This document shows, one piece after another, positions 35,601-47,480 of a DNA stretch of 64,000 nt. How positions within the stretch are numbered: the stretch's first letter is position 1; each line of letters begins with the position of its first letter. The notes below the pieces were generated by a model. It saw only the letters and a program-made list of their open reading frames with translations, was not told where the DNA came from and did no database searches. Both the position numbers and the translations under genes were made by a program. Source of the stretch: Cliona cf. orientalis. Its lineage: Eukaryota > Porifera > Demospongiae > Clionaida > Clionaidae. Location of the stretch: contig OZ005689.1 in assembly GCA_963930775.1 (NCBI GenBank), positions 20,961,262 to 21,025,261 of the forward strand, in the 5' to 3' direction.

Positions 35601-38162
35601 CATGAGAGCTAAACGCCTTGATGAACTCCCTAGAAATCGTGACCAGGTTTCAAATATTCGCCGAGTATTAGCTCCAATCTCCCCATATGTAGTAGTAAGG
35701 GTGTTCGAGATCCTTTGTTTATGGTGATGGAGCAATGTAAGCTGTGTGAATCAGGAGATAAGTTTGTTCGAGTTGTCACTGCCAGTCCTGAGCCGATGTG
35801 TGTACTTGCCACAGATCAACAGCACAATGACCTAGTGCGGTTTGCTACTAATCCCTATAAGTTTGGTGTCTTGTCAATTGACCCCACATTTTCACTTGGA
35901 GATTTCAGTGTCACATGCATTGCATATCGAAATTTGCTAGTAATTGATTCTCGCACCGGTGAGTCACCTATCATGCTTGGACCAATACTGGTCCACCAAT
36001 GTAGGCTGTATGCTACGTATTACTTCTTTGCTTCTTCACTTATTGGTATCACTCCAAAGCTTACCAATGTATTAGCATTTGGTACAGATGGTGAGGAGGC
36101 ACTTGTCAAGGCTTTCAAGCAGCAATTTCCATTTGCAGTCCACCTGAGATGCTCTCGCCACATGAAACAAGATATTCAGAGGAAGCTTAGCGTGGACATG
36201 GGATTCCCCTCTGATACCGTGTCTAAAATCATAGCACACATTTTTGGTCAGAAAAGTGGCCCTACTTTCTTTGAAGGGCTTGTCGATATAAATTCTGAAG
36301 ATGAATTTGATAGCAAGCTTCAATCCCTTGAGCCAATCTGGGCAGAATTTGAGAATTTGAGATCGAAGAAATCCGATAACAAAATCACTTTTTATGCATG
36401 GTTTTGTAAATATCATGCAGAAGAAATCAAATCTACCATGATACGATCTGTGCGTGAAGCACCTGGGCTTGGTGATCCACCATCCGAGTTTTGTACGAAT
36501 GATAGTGAAGCCATTAATTCAGCTTTGAAACAGTTTCTAGCATTCAAGAAATCTGATTGGCCAATCTTCAACGAGAAAATGAGGAAATTTGTTTCCTCTC
36601 AGGAAGAGGTTTGTAAATCAATCATTTGCCTTGGTCAGTATTCCTTAAGAGAAGAATACCAGCATCTTTCTGTTGTGCCAAGCAGATGGTTCACTTCCTT
36701 AAGTGATGATCAAAAGAAGGATGCACAACGGAGGCAAGCATCAGTGGATGACAGACAGAAGTTTTCATCAGAGCAGAATTTTTTAGCAGTGGATGACAAG
36801 CAGAACTTTTCATTAGTGAATGACAGTGAAGATTTCGATACTGGAGAGGATTTTTCCTTTGATCCCATTGACAATGTATGTTTCAGATGACCACTGTGAC
36901 TTAACGCAGGAAGACAAACCAGCAGAAGATAATAGCCAGCAGGGATACGTGTTACCAGTAGACATAACGAAAGCTTCCCAGATCACAGGGCTGCCTACAC
37001 TGATTCTTAGACAGATATGGTCTAAGGCTGCTGACCTTTTATTGGCCTCCAATCATGTAATGCCTGCTACAGGTTGCTCGAAAATGGCACGTATGGTGGC
37101 CAGCTCATCTCAGGCCAAACCTCATTTTGTCACCAATACTGATGATGGTCGTTTTGAGTGCAATGAAAACTGCCCTGCATTTCGCCAGCGTTGCATTTGC
37201 TCTCACACGATTGCAACGGCAGAAAGTAATGGATTGTTGCTATCATTTCTGGAGAATTATTGCAAGTATGCCAAGACTCCAAAGGGTAGTCGAAGTGTTA
37301 CACCTAACTACACTCAGCTCTCCATGGTCAACCTGCCTCAGCGCACAGCTGGTCGTAAAGGTGGAAAAGCACCAAAAAAGAAGGCAATTTCTCGAAGGAA
37401 AGTTACTCCAAGTGAATAATGTCAGCCGCTCTCCGTGGAATGTCTAGGCCCACCTGCTATCACTTCTACTTCTGCTACAAGTAATAATATTATAGCACCC
37501 GATAATTCAACAGAGTCACTTTCAAAATTGTCACCATCAGTGACTGTTATTACAACCTCTTCTGGCAACTGGAATTGGAACTAGGATGGAATTTCCACAC
37601 CAAGCTTTCATAGTATGCCTTCACCATACCCACCATATTTTCCCCCATCTCTCCCACCTTCCTACCCCCCGCCATCATATCCAACATTCTATCCACCTGC
37701 TATGCTGTACCACTCCCCTCTCACTGATGTCTCTAACTGTTATCCATACTCCTATGGAGCTCCAACTGGTCCTGGACCTTCATCCTCTTACAGTAAGCAG
37801 CAAAGTTGTGGTTCTCCTGTCTCTCCGGAGCCTTTCCTGATCAATTTCTCAATGGTCGAATTAAGGTGTGTGCTGGATGTAAAGGACCACATATGAAGGA
37901 TGCCAAGAATGGTTTACTGCCTCCTCCGCATGACATCTGCATTGGACACTGTGAGCCTCTTACATTTCTGAATCCTTGCACAGGTTTAGAATCCAGTAAA
38001 ATGGGCAATGCATACTACCATGTCAACCTAAGCTGCATCAAAAAGAAGCATCCTGACTTCACCCCTTCTCAGCTTACCTGTGAGGATGACATGAAGAGTG
38101 TTGCAACCCCCGCACTTTCAGTTTCTGTGGGATACCCTTGGACTCAGTATTCAATGAGATGA
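35601..38162 (+). pseudogene. MULE transposase with SWIM finger, broken
   Basis: Reading starts near ATG 35601 (DQVSNIRRVL) and, after a frame change near 35690, runs through VRDPLFMVMEQCK. The transposase core has acids in LSIDPTFSLGDFS (about 35880), AFGTDGEEAL (about 36087) and TNDSEAINSALK (about 36507). A SWIM-type finger follows (FECNENCPAFRQRCICSHTI, about 37153-37212), then a basic GGKAPKKKAISRRK segment, a proline/tyrosine-rich linker (37615-37780), and a C-terminal domain (RIKVCAGCKGPHMKD, AYYHVNLSCIKKKHPDF). Lesions: frame changes near 36875 and 37850 and in-frame stops at 37417 (TAA) and about 37582 (TAG). The N-terminal region expected in relatives is missing upstream. Confidence 0.88.
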
Positions 38163-38734
38163 ACTTGAACTTGGACACAAAATTTAATATTAATCATGTT
38201 CATTGGATAAACAATCACTGTTATAAAAATCACTTAGTATTATTATAATACTGATCTCTATGTAAGACGTCAATATTTGTCTATGTAACAAGTACGTTAG
38301 TCCTAGTTGGTAAAGGTCGTTGATAAACAAGTGCATGTCTGTAAAGCGAAGGAGGCCTTTTAAATTGGTCGGGGCGTAACCTCCGTGAAATTGTTATTAT
38401 AATATTAATATAATATACACTCGGCCCAACTGGACAGTAAGAGCGCTCAAGATTCGACGTTGACGGTACATATCTGCACACTCAGATTTATCTCTCCCAG
38501 ACAGTATACAGTCCGCGAATCCGTGAGTCCGGTCCGCTTTATACAGTAGGCCTTTGAAATTGGACCGTAGACGATTTGAAGCTTCACATCTTCGATATTC
38601 CGTACTAAAAGTGATGTCCAGATATCCCCTCATTTTTGCACCTGATACTGACCGACGTATCACCTCCAATATCGCAGAAACACTGGACAATATCACACCT
38701 CATTATTTTGTAGCATTTTCAAATCGATATGCTG

Positions 38735-39183
38735 GTAAGTATCAACAGTGGCTGTATTTATACTTACTATTATAATTTGTATTCATTAGCTTAACACTAG
38801 ATTATATAGCTGATAATTTAGTTTATTCATTATATCCAGCTTTCTTTAATGGGTTAAATTTTTACCTATATGGTGAAGGTTGCCATACCTTATATGCAAT
38901 CATTAACACTAAATATTTTGGTAAGGAGAGCACATGGCAAAATGTGACCTGCTATGAGAAAAGGGACCACTCGGGATATTTTATAAAATTGAGTGTTTGG
39001 TATGGATTGATAGCTCTATGTGTGCTGAATCCAGTGGTGCAAGTTTCATGAAAAATATTGATCACAAGCTGAGTTATGACCATTTTTATGCACTAGGGTA
39101 GGTATATTCATTTTTCGGAAAATGCGCATTTTTAATTAAAATTTACATTAATTTGTATGCGCCCAAGTAAATAATAATACCCA
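38735..39183 (+). other. Intron sequence of the cysteine-cluster gene
   Basis: Follows donor GCTG|GTAAGT at 38734. AT-rich, no coding content. It ends at the gypsy LTR. Confidence 0.6.
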
Positions 39184-39464
39184 TGTAATGGTCGGTGAAG
39201 TAGCCCGGCCGAGTAATAATATTACCAACGCACGATAACTTTTTATTATTGCATACGACTGACAGTACCAACTGACTATTTTACAGAATCACTGAGTCTA
39301 TATACCATGAGCATGAACGACAAAAGGTGCGTGTGCAAAAACCACCGTCCGTGTGCAAAACCACAACATACTAATCCAATAACCAATAATAATGACAATG
39401 ACAATAACTCATAATGATGATCAATGATACAGTTTGATAATAAGATCATAGGGTAACACAACTT
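39184..39464 (-). repeat. 3' LTR of gypsy element, first piece
   Basis: Near-identical to the first 280 bases of the LTR at 53206. It stops at ...ACACAACTT, where the 9.2-kb transposon starts, and continues at 48687. Confidence 0.95.
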
Positions 39465-40464
39465 CTCAGCGCTATTAAGGCCTGGGTCAGTGTGCATAGC
39501 TATAATATTTTTGTTATATTTAAAGCTTCATATCTCAGAAGTGCAGGATGCTAAGATGGTGGAAGTTGGACCAAATGTATGAGCAACTACTTCACTATCA
39601 TCGACTATAATTAAATTAACATTTCATGTTGATGACGTCACGGAGTGGGCGTGACCGTACTTGCTATATAAAACACTAAAATTACTTGGGCGGAAACTTT
39701 GCACGCTAGTGACAACCATTAAATTTTACATGCAGGTATACTGGCATGCAAGCTATCAACCCACGATTTAATATGGATTGTATGATGCCATGCCGTTGTA
39801 TAATGTACAACTCACCAGGTACGCATCTCATTAATTGGACTTTTCACGCCATTTCCAGCTCTACATGTCCATACTCGCCCCAGATTAACGGGCGAAATAG
39901 CTATTCTTCAACAACATTAATTTCTTAGGACAATACTTTTCGCCATAAATGAGCGGAAACTTTCCGCCTAGACTAGAGCCACTTGTGGACCCCCAAATGC
40001 GGCCATTACTGTATTGAGTCACATGACAAGTAGACTCCACCCACACATTAGGGCGCGCATAATTTTTATGCGCGATCTATGTTCGCATGCAAATAAAGCA
40101 GCTGCTCCAAGTCTTGACAGCAAACCACCTCAAGGTAAGTGATAATTGCCCACAGTCACATAATACAATAGCAATACTACAAAGTCATGATTGAGGCATT
40201 TGAGGACCAACAGAGCTATACATACACATAAGATTATACTAAGAGTAATATTAATGTCTTGCTCAAATGCACAGCAGGACCAGACCTGGATGTAAATGTA
40301 TTGTAAATTTTGTCGTTCTATAGCTCTGCTGTCCTCAACCAGCCTGATTTATACAATATGTGTGTATGCCTGCTGTATACATAATAACATGTGTATGCTT
40401 GTGTTCAAGAGGTGGTAGTTAGACTCCAGATCCATTCTTAAATCAGTATCTGTTGTGTTGACCT

Positions 40465-40545
40465 GTGTGTGTGTGTGTGTGTGTGTGTGTTGTGTTGTGT
40501 TGCATTGTGTTGTGTTGTGTTGTGTTGTGTGTGTGTGTGATAGAG
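40465..40545. repeat. GT / TGTGTTG microsatellite
   Basis: (GT)n followed by TGTTG-type pentamers in the left arm of the 9.2-kb transposon. Confidence 0.85.
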
Positions 40546-40929
40546 AGAAAGTGGGGAGGGGTGCATACTACCATTAGTGCTATAGATGTTATACCCTAGA
40601 GCAGGGGTTTCCGAAACTTACAAAATGTAGCCATTTCATAAGGATATTGCTGACCACAGCTGATAATAAACGATGGTTGTATGGGAAACACTGGCTATTC
40701 AATCCAGGGACTGGTAGCCAAAGTGAAAGGCTACAGTAGTAAATGGCTATTTGCATAGGGAACCCTTGCTCAAATTTAACTGTCATTAGATCATAGCTGT
40801 AACAAATACTGCAATTTGATTGGCTACTGACAGGTATCTATATCTCATAGTCACCTACAAGATTTTCATAGTCACCTACAAGTTTTGCCCTCTGGCTCTA
40901 GCAATACAAAGCTATATGATCTAAACTTG

Positions 40930-41064
40930 TTAGACACTGTTTAGTCAGTTTCTATGTGATTTAGAAGACCTCAGGGCTCTCATAGAACCCTCGCTTCGCT
41001 CGGGATTCTATATAGAGTCCTTCGGTCTTCTAAATCACATAGAAACCTCCTAAACAGTGTCTAA
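40930..41064. repeat. Long hairpin (foldback MITE-like, 135 bp)
   Basis: Arms TTAGACACTGTTTAG, GTTTCTATGTGATTTAGAAG and ACC are mirrored by the right arm ending CTAAACAGTGTCTAA. The centre holds CCTCGCTTCGCTCGG, itself a small hairpin. It lies in the probable 5' intron of the 1,219-residue gene. No clear target duplication. Confidence 0.75.
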
Positions 41065-41601
41065 CTAATATTTAGCCTCGTCGCCAGGCCCTTCCTGTGA
41101 AGGGGAGGAGAAAGGGCCCGGTACCACCTGTTGCACATGCATGCAGAAACTACAACAGCATGACCTGGGGTCTCATAAACAGCTGTACAGTAAATTTCAA
41201 ACACCTCATCACACGGCCTAAGATACACAAGGCTACACCAATATAATATACCCTAGTACCCTACGCTGCAGGAGGGGAAATATGTACAGATGTTTGTAGG
41301 ACCCCTGGGTCTAAAATGCACATTGTGTAAATAACGCGCGGATCCCATATGCCGGGCTTTGTCAGATACGGTCACATATACAGGTTGTACGCCTTCTATA
41401 ATTATGATAATATTTATGTATTTGTGCATGTATGCGTAGTCCACCAACGTCAAGGAAAGTGCCAAAGCACAAGAAACAACTTATAGCCAAAATAATATTG
41501 TGTAAGTTAAATGCTTATTAAGTTCTGTATGATTGCAAACTAATGACAACCCACAAACATACAACCACATAGCAGGACAGCTAAATCATACAAACTTCAA
41601 C

Positions 41602-44600
41602 ATGACTACACCTGCAATTAATTGTGGATTTGCCAGATGTGCTATCAGAGAACTTACGACGAGAAATACCGACAAGGTGAAACGAGCTTTTGAATTTCAC
41701 GAACTCTTTAAGGACTGCCCAAACTATGGAATTGAAGAATCATACTTCGATAAGATTGGCACGAATGACTCACTCTTTAACCGTCACTGTAGTAAAATTA
41801 TTGATTCTTGGCAGAAAAAATGGCACCCAAAGGAGTCTCGGCTAGACTATGAGAGAACTTTTGCCATCAGTAAATGGAAGGAACTACCAGATGATGAAAA
41901 ACAGCTGCATACCCTATCATGTTGTCATCAGTGTCATAAACTTCACCTAGACACTCAATCCAAGTTTCCACAGAAACCTATTTTTCAACCAACCCCCATT
42001 ATTTCACTGAACGATGAAGAGCTAAAGAGGATTGGAGCAAAGGATGGCACAAAGGGTGTCCTTAAAACACTAAACCAATCATTTAGAGAGGCATTTAATC
42101 AACCCTTCACTGATACACTTTTAACACATGGTGAATCACAGCTACAACGTAAGCCTACACAAGCGGAGATGAAGAAAAGACGACGACAGATATATAGAAA
42201 ATGCCGGGACAAGGAGAATGACAGGCTAAAGGAGACAGCATCAATGGCAGTACTGATGGAAGATGAATCTCTTCGAAGTTATCAACGTAAGAGATTGGCT
42301 CAGAATTTTGAGACTCCCCCAACTAAGAAAGCTAGAACAACAAAGTCACACTCACCTAATTTTGAAAACGTGTCATGGGACAAAGAAAGTGTCCTTCGTG
42401 ACCTTCGAAACCATCCACCTGCACCACCGCCTATAAACTGGCAGAAATTTGCAGAGGAACATCAAATCCCTGGTCAGAATCGAGGTCAAGTGGTGAAACA
42501 ATTTGCCAAACACTCAGGAATTGATACGGAGAAACTGGATGGCAGAAAACCGAACCAACGCTTGAGAAGAAGGAAACGAAGACTACTTGGTGGAGAAATC
42601 TCAGCACCACAGAATCCACCACCAAAAGTTCTACAACAGCAATGGAAGGCATTGGTCGATGATGGTGAGCTCTCACTTGGAATTCCATGTGCACCACTCA
42701 CATTAACCCACTTTATCACCAAGAATGGTCATCTTGAAAAGAATGAAGTGGTTGTGATGGGTCGTAAATTTCCATTAAGTGAGCTGAGGAAGACACTTTT
42801 GACAGCACAAGAGAAGTACATGAGGCTCAATACAGATGACGAGATCGATAGCATGCCTATGGAAGAGATAATTTCCCAAGCATCCAAATTTGATCACAAG
42901 TTTGATCAATCAACGAACATCAGTGAAATGAGAAAGAACATCAAACAATTTCAACGAACTCAACATCTGATATTGTGGCATGATCATGCAACCTTGCTAA
43001 ATTTGGGATGTGTTATGATGACCATACACGTTGCTTATGATCCAGCAGTGTTTCTTACATGTGCAGAATACGAAGATCGTACCGCAGCTGATGGTGGAGC
43101 AAAGCAGCTGCAGTCCATCATTGAGCGACCAGTCATCTACATGCTTGCAGCTGGATCATCATCCATCGAGGATCAAGCAGCTCTTGTGAATGATAGGGTG
43201 GACTGTCTCCACACCTTATCAGAACCAATAGAAACCAGCACTGGAATCAAGATCAATGACAAGCTCAGATTCTTTGTTGGGGACCATCCAGCCCAACAGT
43301 TCGAGCGGGGGACCCAGCAGGGAGGCAAGTATAAGTGTGGTGGGTGTGGAGTGATGGATGTTATGATGGATGACCTTGCATACACTTTGCAACAGCCAAG
43401 ACGTGACCTTCAAGGCATTCAGCAGCTAGCTACGGGTGGAAAGTTTGGGAGAGTTTCAGGAAAACTTAAACCATTTGATAAGCTCTTAGTGGCCCAACTG
43501 CGTGAAGAACTACATGCAAGAGGAAACTTTCACACAGATAGACGGAAAGATGAGCTTAGCAGTTCCTTGGAGGATACTCTTAGGGGAGTTCAACGTGTCC
43601 CCACAATACTATTGCTCAATCCTACTCAGCCCCTATCTAGGCTTAATCTACAAGACTACTGTGTGCTGGACAGTGAACCACTACATGATCTTAAGGGTCA
43701 TTTTGGTAACCTACTTAAGAAGCTTTCCTCTCTATTAGAGGGCAATATCAGGGACACATACGACCAAATTATCAAGTCAACAACAACTGACAAAATGACT
43801 GGAGCAGATTTCAGAATCACTGCAATCCAGATCTACTTGTTTTTCCTTGAGAAAACAGTATCACCAAACATCCTAAAAGTAATGGAAACTGCCGTCTGCA
43901 TGTCAAAAATGCTATATCTGTCTGACAAGGATCGTCACCCTCGACACATTCTACAATTATACAATGTTGCATGGCTACATCATGAACTCTGCCGTGAGCT
44001 TTTTGTACACTTTCACGGAGAAATCACAAGAAAACGGTTCTTTGGAACCTACCTGCATGCTCTTGTAGCTCATGCACCTCCTCAGCTAGAGATCGTGTCT
44101 CTAAGAACAGTTAACACTGAGAATCAAGAGAGGATTTTTGGCCAGGCCAGAAAAACTGCTACAGCTACGTCTAATCGACAACCACAAAATGTGATCAACT
44201 CAACGATACTTCGGCTTCAAGCGAAATCAGAGTTCAGAGATGTAACAGCAGTAGTTGCTCATGCAGAGAGCAAGGTAGCCAAAGCTAGTCACCATGTCCC
44301 ACCTTATGCAGGAACTCACATAGAAGAGGCATTTATATCATCACGAATGAAGAGTTGGCAACAACATCTTCAACGTATTAGCCCTTACTTAGTCATGGGG
44401 AAAGGTGTTTGGTGGGCTAAAACAGCACATGGATATCACTTTTATGATGGTGAGTGTGATGACAACAGTCATACTGAGGGTCCTGAACTTATGCATTTTA
44501 GATCAGCAAGATTAGAAGATGTTGCCGTTAGGCAGAAAGAATCATGGGAAAAAATATGTTTGATGGGAACGGAACTACCAACAATGCAAATACAGCTCTA

Positions 44601-45261
44601 CAATGATAGGGGATGCCCCAGCAATACTCTCACATTTCCCACAAATCAAGAAGACAACACAGAAGGAGTTATTGAAACAACTACGCCAGAAAGCAACAAT
44701 ATAAATGGATCATTGCCTGGGGACCTACACCTTCTAATGAGAGAGAGTACCCATAAGCACACAGATCTTGAAATTCTACAGGAGAGTACCCACGAGCACA
44801 CGGACCTTGAAATTCTACAGGTTCCCTCTACAAGTGAATTGTCTACAAATGAGATGTCTAGTGAGCTAGTTAATGCGAGTACTAACACAGACATAAGATT
44901 AACGCTGGAAAACACCCAAGAGCCATCCCCACAGTACAAAACAAAACATGCAAGCCAAATTGCTATTGTGATTGGCAATAAACCAGAACTAGCGGTCTTT
45001 GATAGTATTCGTCATCAGCTAAAAACACAAAGGCCTACAACGGAATGCAAAAACAAACATGATACACTTCTAGCCAATCTACAAACACTAGTTCAAAGGG
45101 AAAGGACTACAACCATGGAACAGATTAAAAAAATTGAACGAGATCATTACAACAAATACAGCACACTTCCTAATGAACACAACTGCTCCGAGTTAAAGGA
45201 ACTAATGACAAAATATAAACATGCAAGTAAGCTACTAGCACTGTGGAATATTATTATTTAA
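41602..45261 (+). CDS. Probable DDE transposase of the 9.2-kb element, intact, 1,219 residues
   Basis: A single uninterrupted frame, with ATG at 41602 chosen because upstream codons follow a plausible splice acceptor (41575). The N-terminus has Cys/His clusters (NCGFARC; CCHQCHKLH). A basic region (KKRRRQIYRKCRDKEND and RRRKRRLLGG) follows. Candidate catalytic acids: D461 (LILWHDHATLLNLG), D561 (FFVGDHPAQQFERG) followed by C579/C582 (KYKCGGCG), and E840 or E843 (NTENQERIFGQARK). H695 lies in EPLHDLKGHF. The large D-to-E spacing with CxxC and H resembles transposases with a helical insertion (CMC, KDZ, RAG1/Transib groups). Residues about 624-660 look like a SAP DNA-binding domain (LLVAQLREELHARG). 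The C-terminal third has a short in-frame duplication (EST-HEHTDLEILQ) and is polar. Not assigned to any named superfamily. Confidence 0.8.
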   Translation: MTTPAINCGFARCAIRELTTRNTDKVKRAFEFHELFKDCPNYGIEESYFDKIGTNDSLFNRHCSKIIDSWQKKWHPKESRLDYERTFAISKWKELPDDEKQLHTLSCCHQCHKLHLDTQSKFPQKPIFQPTPIISLNDEELKRIGAKDGTKGVLKTLNQSFREAFNQPFTDTLLTHGESQLQRKPTQAEMKKRRRQIYRKCRDKENDRLKETASMAVLMEDESLRSYQRKRLAQNFETPPTKKARTTKSHSPNFENVSWDKESVLRDLRNHPPAPPPINWQKFAEEHQIPGQNRGQVVKQFAKHSGIDTEKLDGRKPNQRLRRRKRRLLGGEISAPQNPPPKVLQQQWKALVDDGELSLGIPCAPLTLTHFITKNGHLEKNEVVVMGRKFPLSELRKTLLTAQEKYMRLNTDDEIDSMPMEEIISQASKFDHKFDQSTNISEMRKNIKQFQRTQHLILWHDHATLLNLGCVMMTIHVAYDPAVFLTCAEYEDRTAADGGAKQLQSIIERPVIYMLAAGSSSIEDQAALVNDRVDCLHTLSEPIETSTGIKINDKLRFFVGDHPAQQFERGTQQGGKYKCGGCGVMDVMMDDLAYTLQQPRRDLQGIQQLATGGKFGRVSGKLKPFDKLLVAQLREELHARGNFHTDRRKDELSSSLEDTLRGVQRVPTILLLNPTQPLSRLNLQDYCVLDSEPLHDLKGHFGNLLKKLSSLLEGNIRDTYDQIIKSTTTDKMTGADFRITAIQIYLFFLEKTVSPNILKVMETAVCMSKMLYLSDKDRHPRHILQLYNVAWLHHELCRELFVHFHGEITRKRFFGTYLHALVAHAPPQLEIVSLRTVNTENQERIFGQARKTATATSNRQPQNVINSTILRLQAKSEFRDVTAVVAHAESKVAKASHHVPPYAGTHIEEAFISSRMKSWQQHLQRISPYLVMGKGVWWAKTAHGYHFYDGECDDNSHTEGPELMHFRSARLEDVAVRQKESWEKICLMGTELPTMQIQLYNDRGCPSNTLTFPTNQEDNTEGVIETTTPESNNINGSLPGDLHLLMRESTHKHTDLEILQESTHEHTDLEILQVPSTSELSTNEMSSELVNASTNTDIRLTLENTQEPSPQYKTKHASQIAIVIGNKPELAVFDSIRHQLKTQRPTTECKNKHDTLLANLQTLVQRERTTTMEQIKKIERDHYNKYSTLPNEHNCSELKELMTKYKHASKLLALWNIII

Positions 45262-45419
45262 TGTTTGTACAATCTCACAACACGTATACTGCTCACACTC
45301 ATGTAAAACATGCATGTAATGTAGATTTATATCTCGTTTTTATGACAACATAAAAAATCAGATAATTTGATAATGAGGGTAACTCTCACATGCCCATACA
45401 TTTATGTACCTATACATAA

Positions 45420-45847
45420 TACAACTACATGTACATGAGCAAAGTGAAGGAGCCCTTGGTGTTACATGTACATTATAATATGATACACACACTCACAGCA
45501 CACATATGCGAGGTCACACACATGTGCATACTCTCTCCCAATACACATATCCACACTACCAAACAAATACTACATGTATATGCGTATAATATACATGTAC
45601 ACACATACACACATATACATACACGTGTATGTATCACACACATACAATCGCCTACACACACATGTATGCTCACATCCATCCAAACACACACACACACACA
45701 CTAGCACCAGATAGATATATATTCATCATTGGCCTACTTTATGATAACCCACCCCCTTCCTATAGCCGGCAAATTGCCTATAAAAACTTTAGTTGCTAGG
45801 CAACTACCAACAAACACTCGCATAAACGCATACACATACCACACATA

Positions 45848-45899
<52 letters not shown>

Positions 45900-45993
45900 C
45901 ACCACATACATTATGTATGGGGGTATCCCCAATGGATATTCAATTTAAGAACAGCCTCAACGTAGATAGACATTCACCTGCTTCAACATACAT

Positions 45994-46031
<38 letters not shown>

Positions 46032-46120
46032 ATGTATACATACATTGTACACTCATACTCCATATACACATATGCTCGCATTCACACACACTCGCACATA
46101 CACATACCACATACATACAT

Positions 46121-46152
<32 letters not shown>

Positions 46153-46237
46153 TAGCACCACATATGGGTATCCCAAATGGATATTTATTTAAGAACAGCC
46201 TCAACGTAGATAGACATTCACCTGCTTCAACATACAT

Positions 46238-46285
<48 letters not shown>

Positions 46286-47480
46286 ATACATACATTGTAC
46301 ACTCATACTCCACATACACATATGCTCACATTCACACACACTCGCGCATACACATACCACATACACACACACTAGCACCACATGCATACATTGTATGGGT
46401 ATTCTCAATGAATATTCAAAAGGTTTATTTAAGAACAACCTAAACGTACATAGACATTCAGCACCTAGCACCCCTATATAGAAGGGCTCATATTGCTCAC
46501 TCACTGTAGGATTATGTAATCCTGCACACCTAATTGGATTGTGGCTAGAGTGTATGGCATGTACTCTGGGTGACTGCTCAACAACCAGTTTTATAACACT
46601 CTCGAACACTACTCTACTGTACTTGGTTGCTTAGTAACTTACAACAAATACAAATACACTCACATACATGTGCATACACACTTTCACATGCACTACACTC
46701 ACATACACACATAATTAATTATACTCCACACACACGCTCATACTCCACATGCACATATGCTCGCATTCACACAAACACACTCGCGCATACACATACCACA
46801 TAATATACTCTCTCTCTCACACACACACACACACACTAGGACCCACCCACATTGTAAGGGTATCCCCAATCAATGTAGGCAGACATTCACCTGCTTCAAG
46901 AGGACCCTTCTAATTGTCAAAGCCAGGCACCTAGCACCCCTATATACATGCAGCTACACTTGCACACTCGTATAATATTATGCATATACAAATACACTCA
47001 CATACACACACACATTCATGTACATGTGCATACACACTTTCACATACACATACACTACACTCACATACATTCGCATACACATACATTAATGGTGGCTGAC
47101 CTGGCGCTATGGCCTACATGTACTTTATGACCCAACCCCTTCCCATAGCTGCCTATAAAACTTGGGTTGCAACTACCAACAAGCACATGCATACATGCAC
47201 TCACACTCATATATACACAATTTTTTGACCTTTTACTATTATAGACACAATAAAAGGTCATGAACTCTACAACAGCTGTTACACAAATTAGAATACTCTC
47301 CAAACCAAAACACCTGCACATTTTTGCACAATGTACATGTACATATATCTTGCACACACTCATACACATACCTGCAGTACTCAACAGATGGCATATGACA
47401 AAAGGTCATGAACTCGACAACAGAAATTAGGATACACTCCCATCCAGACACCTGCACATTTTGCATAATGTACATGTACA
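45420..47480. repeat. CA-rich minisatellite region
   Basis: Units of about 220-260 bp begin CTAGCACCACAT and include GGGTATCCCCAATGGATATT, AAGAACAGCCTCAACGTAGA, GACATTCACCTGCTTCAACA and long (CA)n runs, at about 45896, 46153 and 46372, with a diverged unit at 46837. A second duplication of about 130 bp (AAAGGTCATGAACTC...CACCTGCACATTTT) lies at 47250 and 47400. Long open frames on both strands reflect the CA repeats. Confidence 0.85.

Larger units (their letters stand above)
30685..38552 (+). mobile_element. MULE (Mutator-like) DNA transposon, 7.9 kb
   Basis: The left end GGCCTACTGTATAAAGCGGA continues for about 50 bp (GGATTCGCGGACTG) and is repeated inverted at the right end. A perfect 9-bp target duplication, TTTGAAATT, lies at 30676-30684 and 38553-38561; 9 bp is typical of Mutator-like elements. 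Removing the element and one duplication restores the open exon SDRLKLDRRRF of the host cysteine-cluster gene. It carries a small acidic ORF at the left, a MULE/SWIM transposase relic at the right, and a later piggyBac relic in between. Confidence 0.93.

Noticed and set aside
36870..36890. An 11-nt intron (GTATGTTTCAG) in the MULE transposase
   Set aside because: Far too short to splice. A one-base frame change is the simpler reading, and other lesions are present.
45896..46980. CRISPR-like array
   Set aside because: Units of 220-260 bp with diverged CA-rich interiors in a eukaryotic transposon. No short identical repeats with unique spacers.
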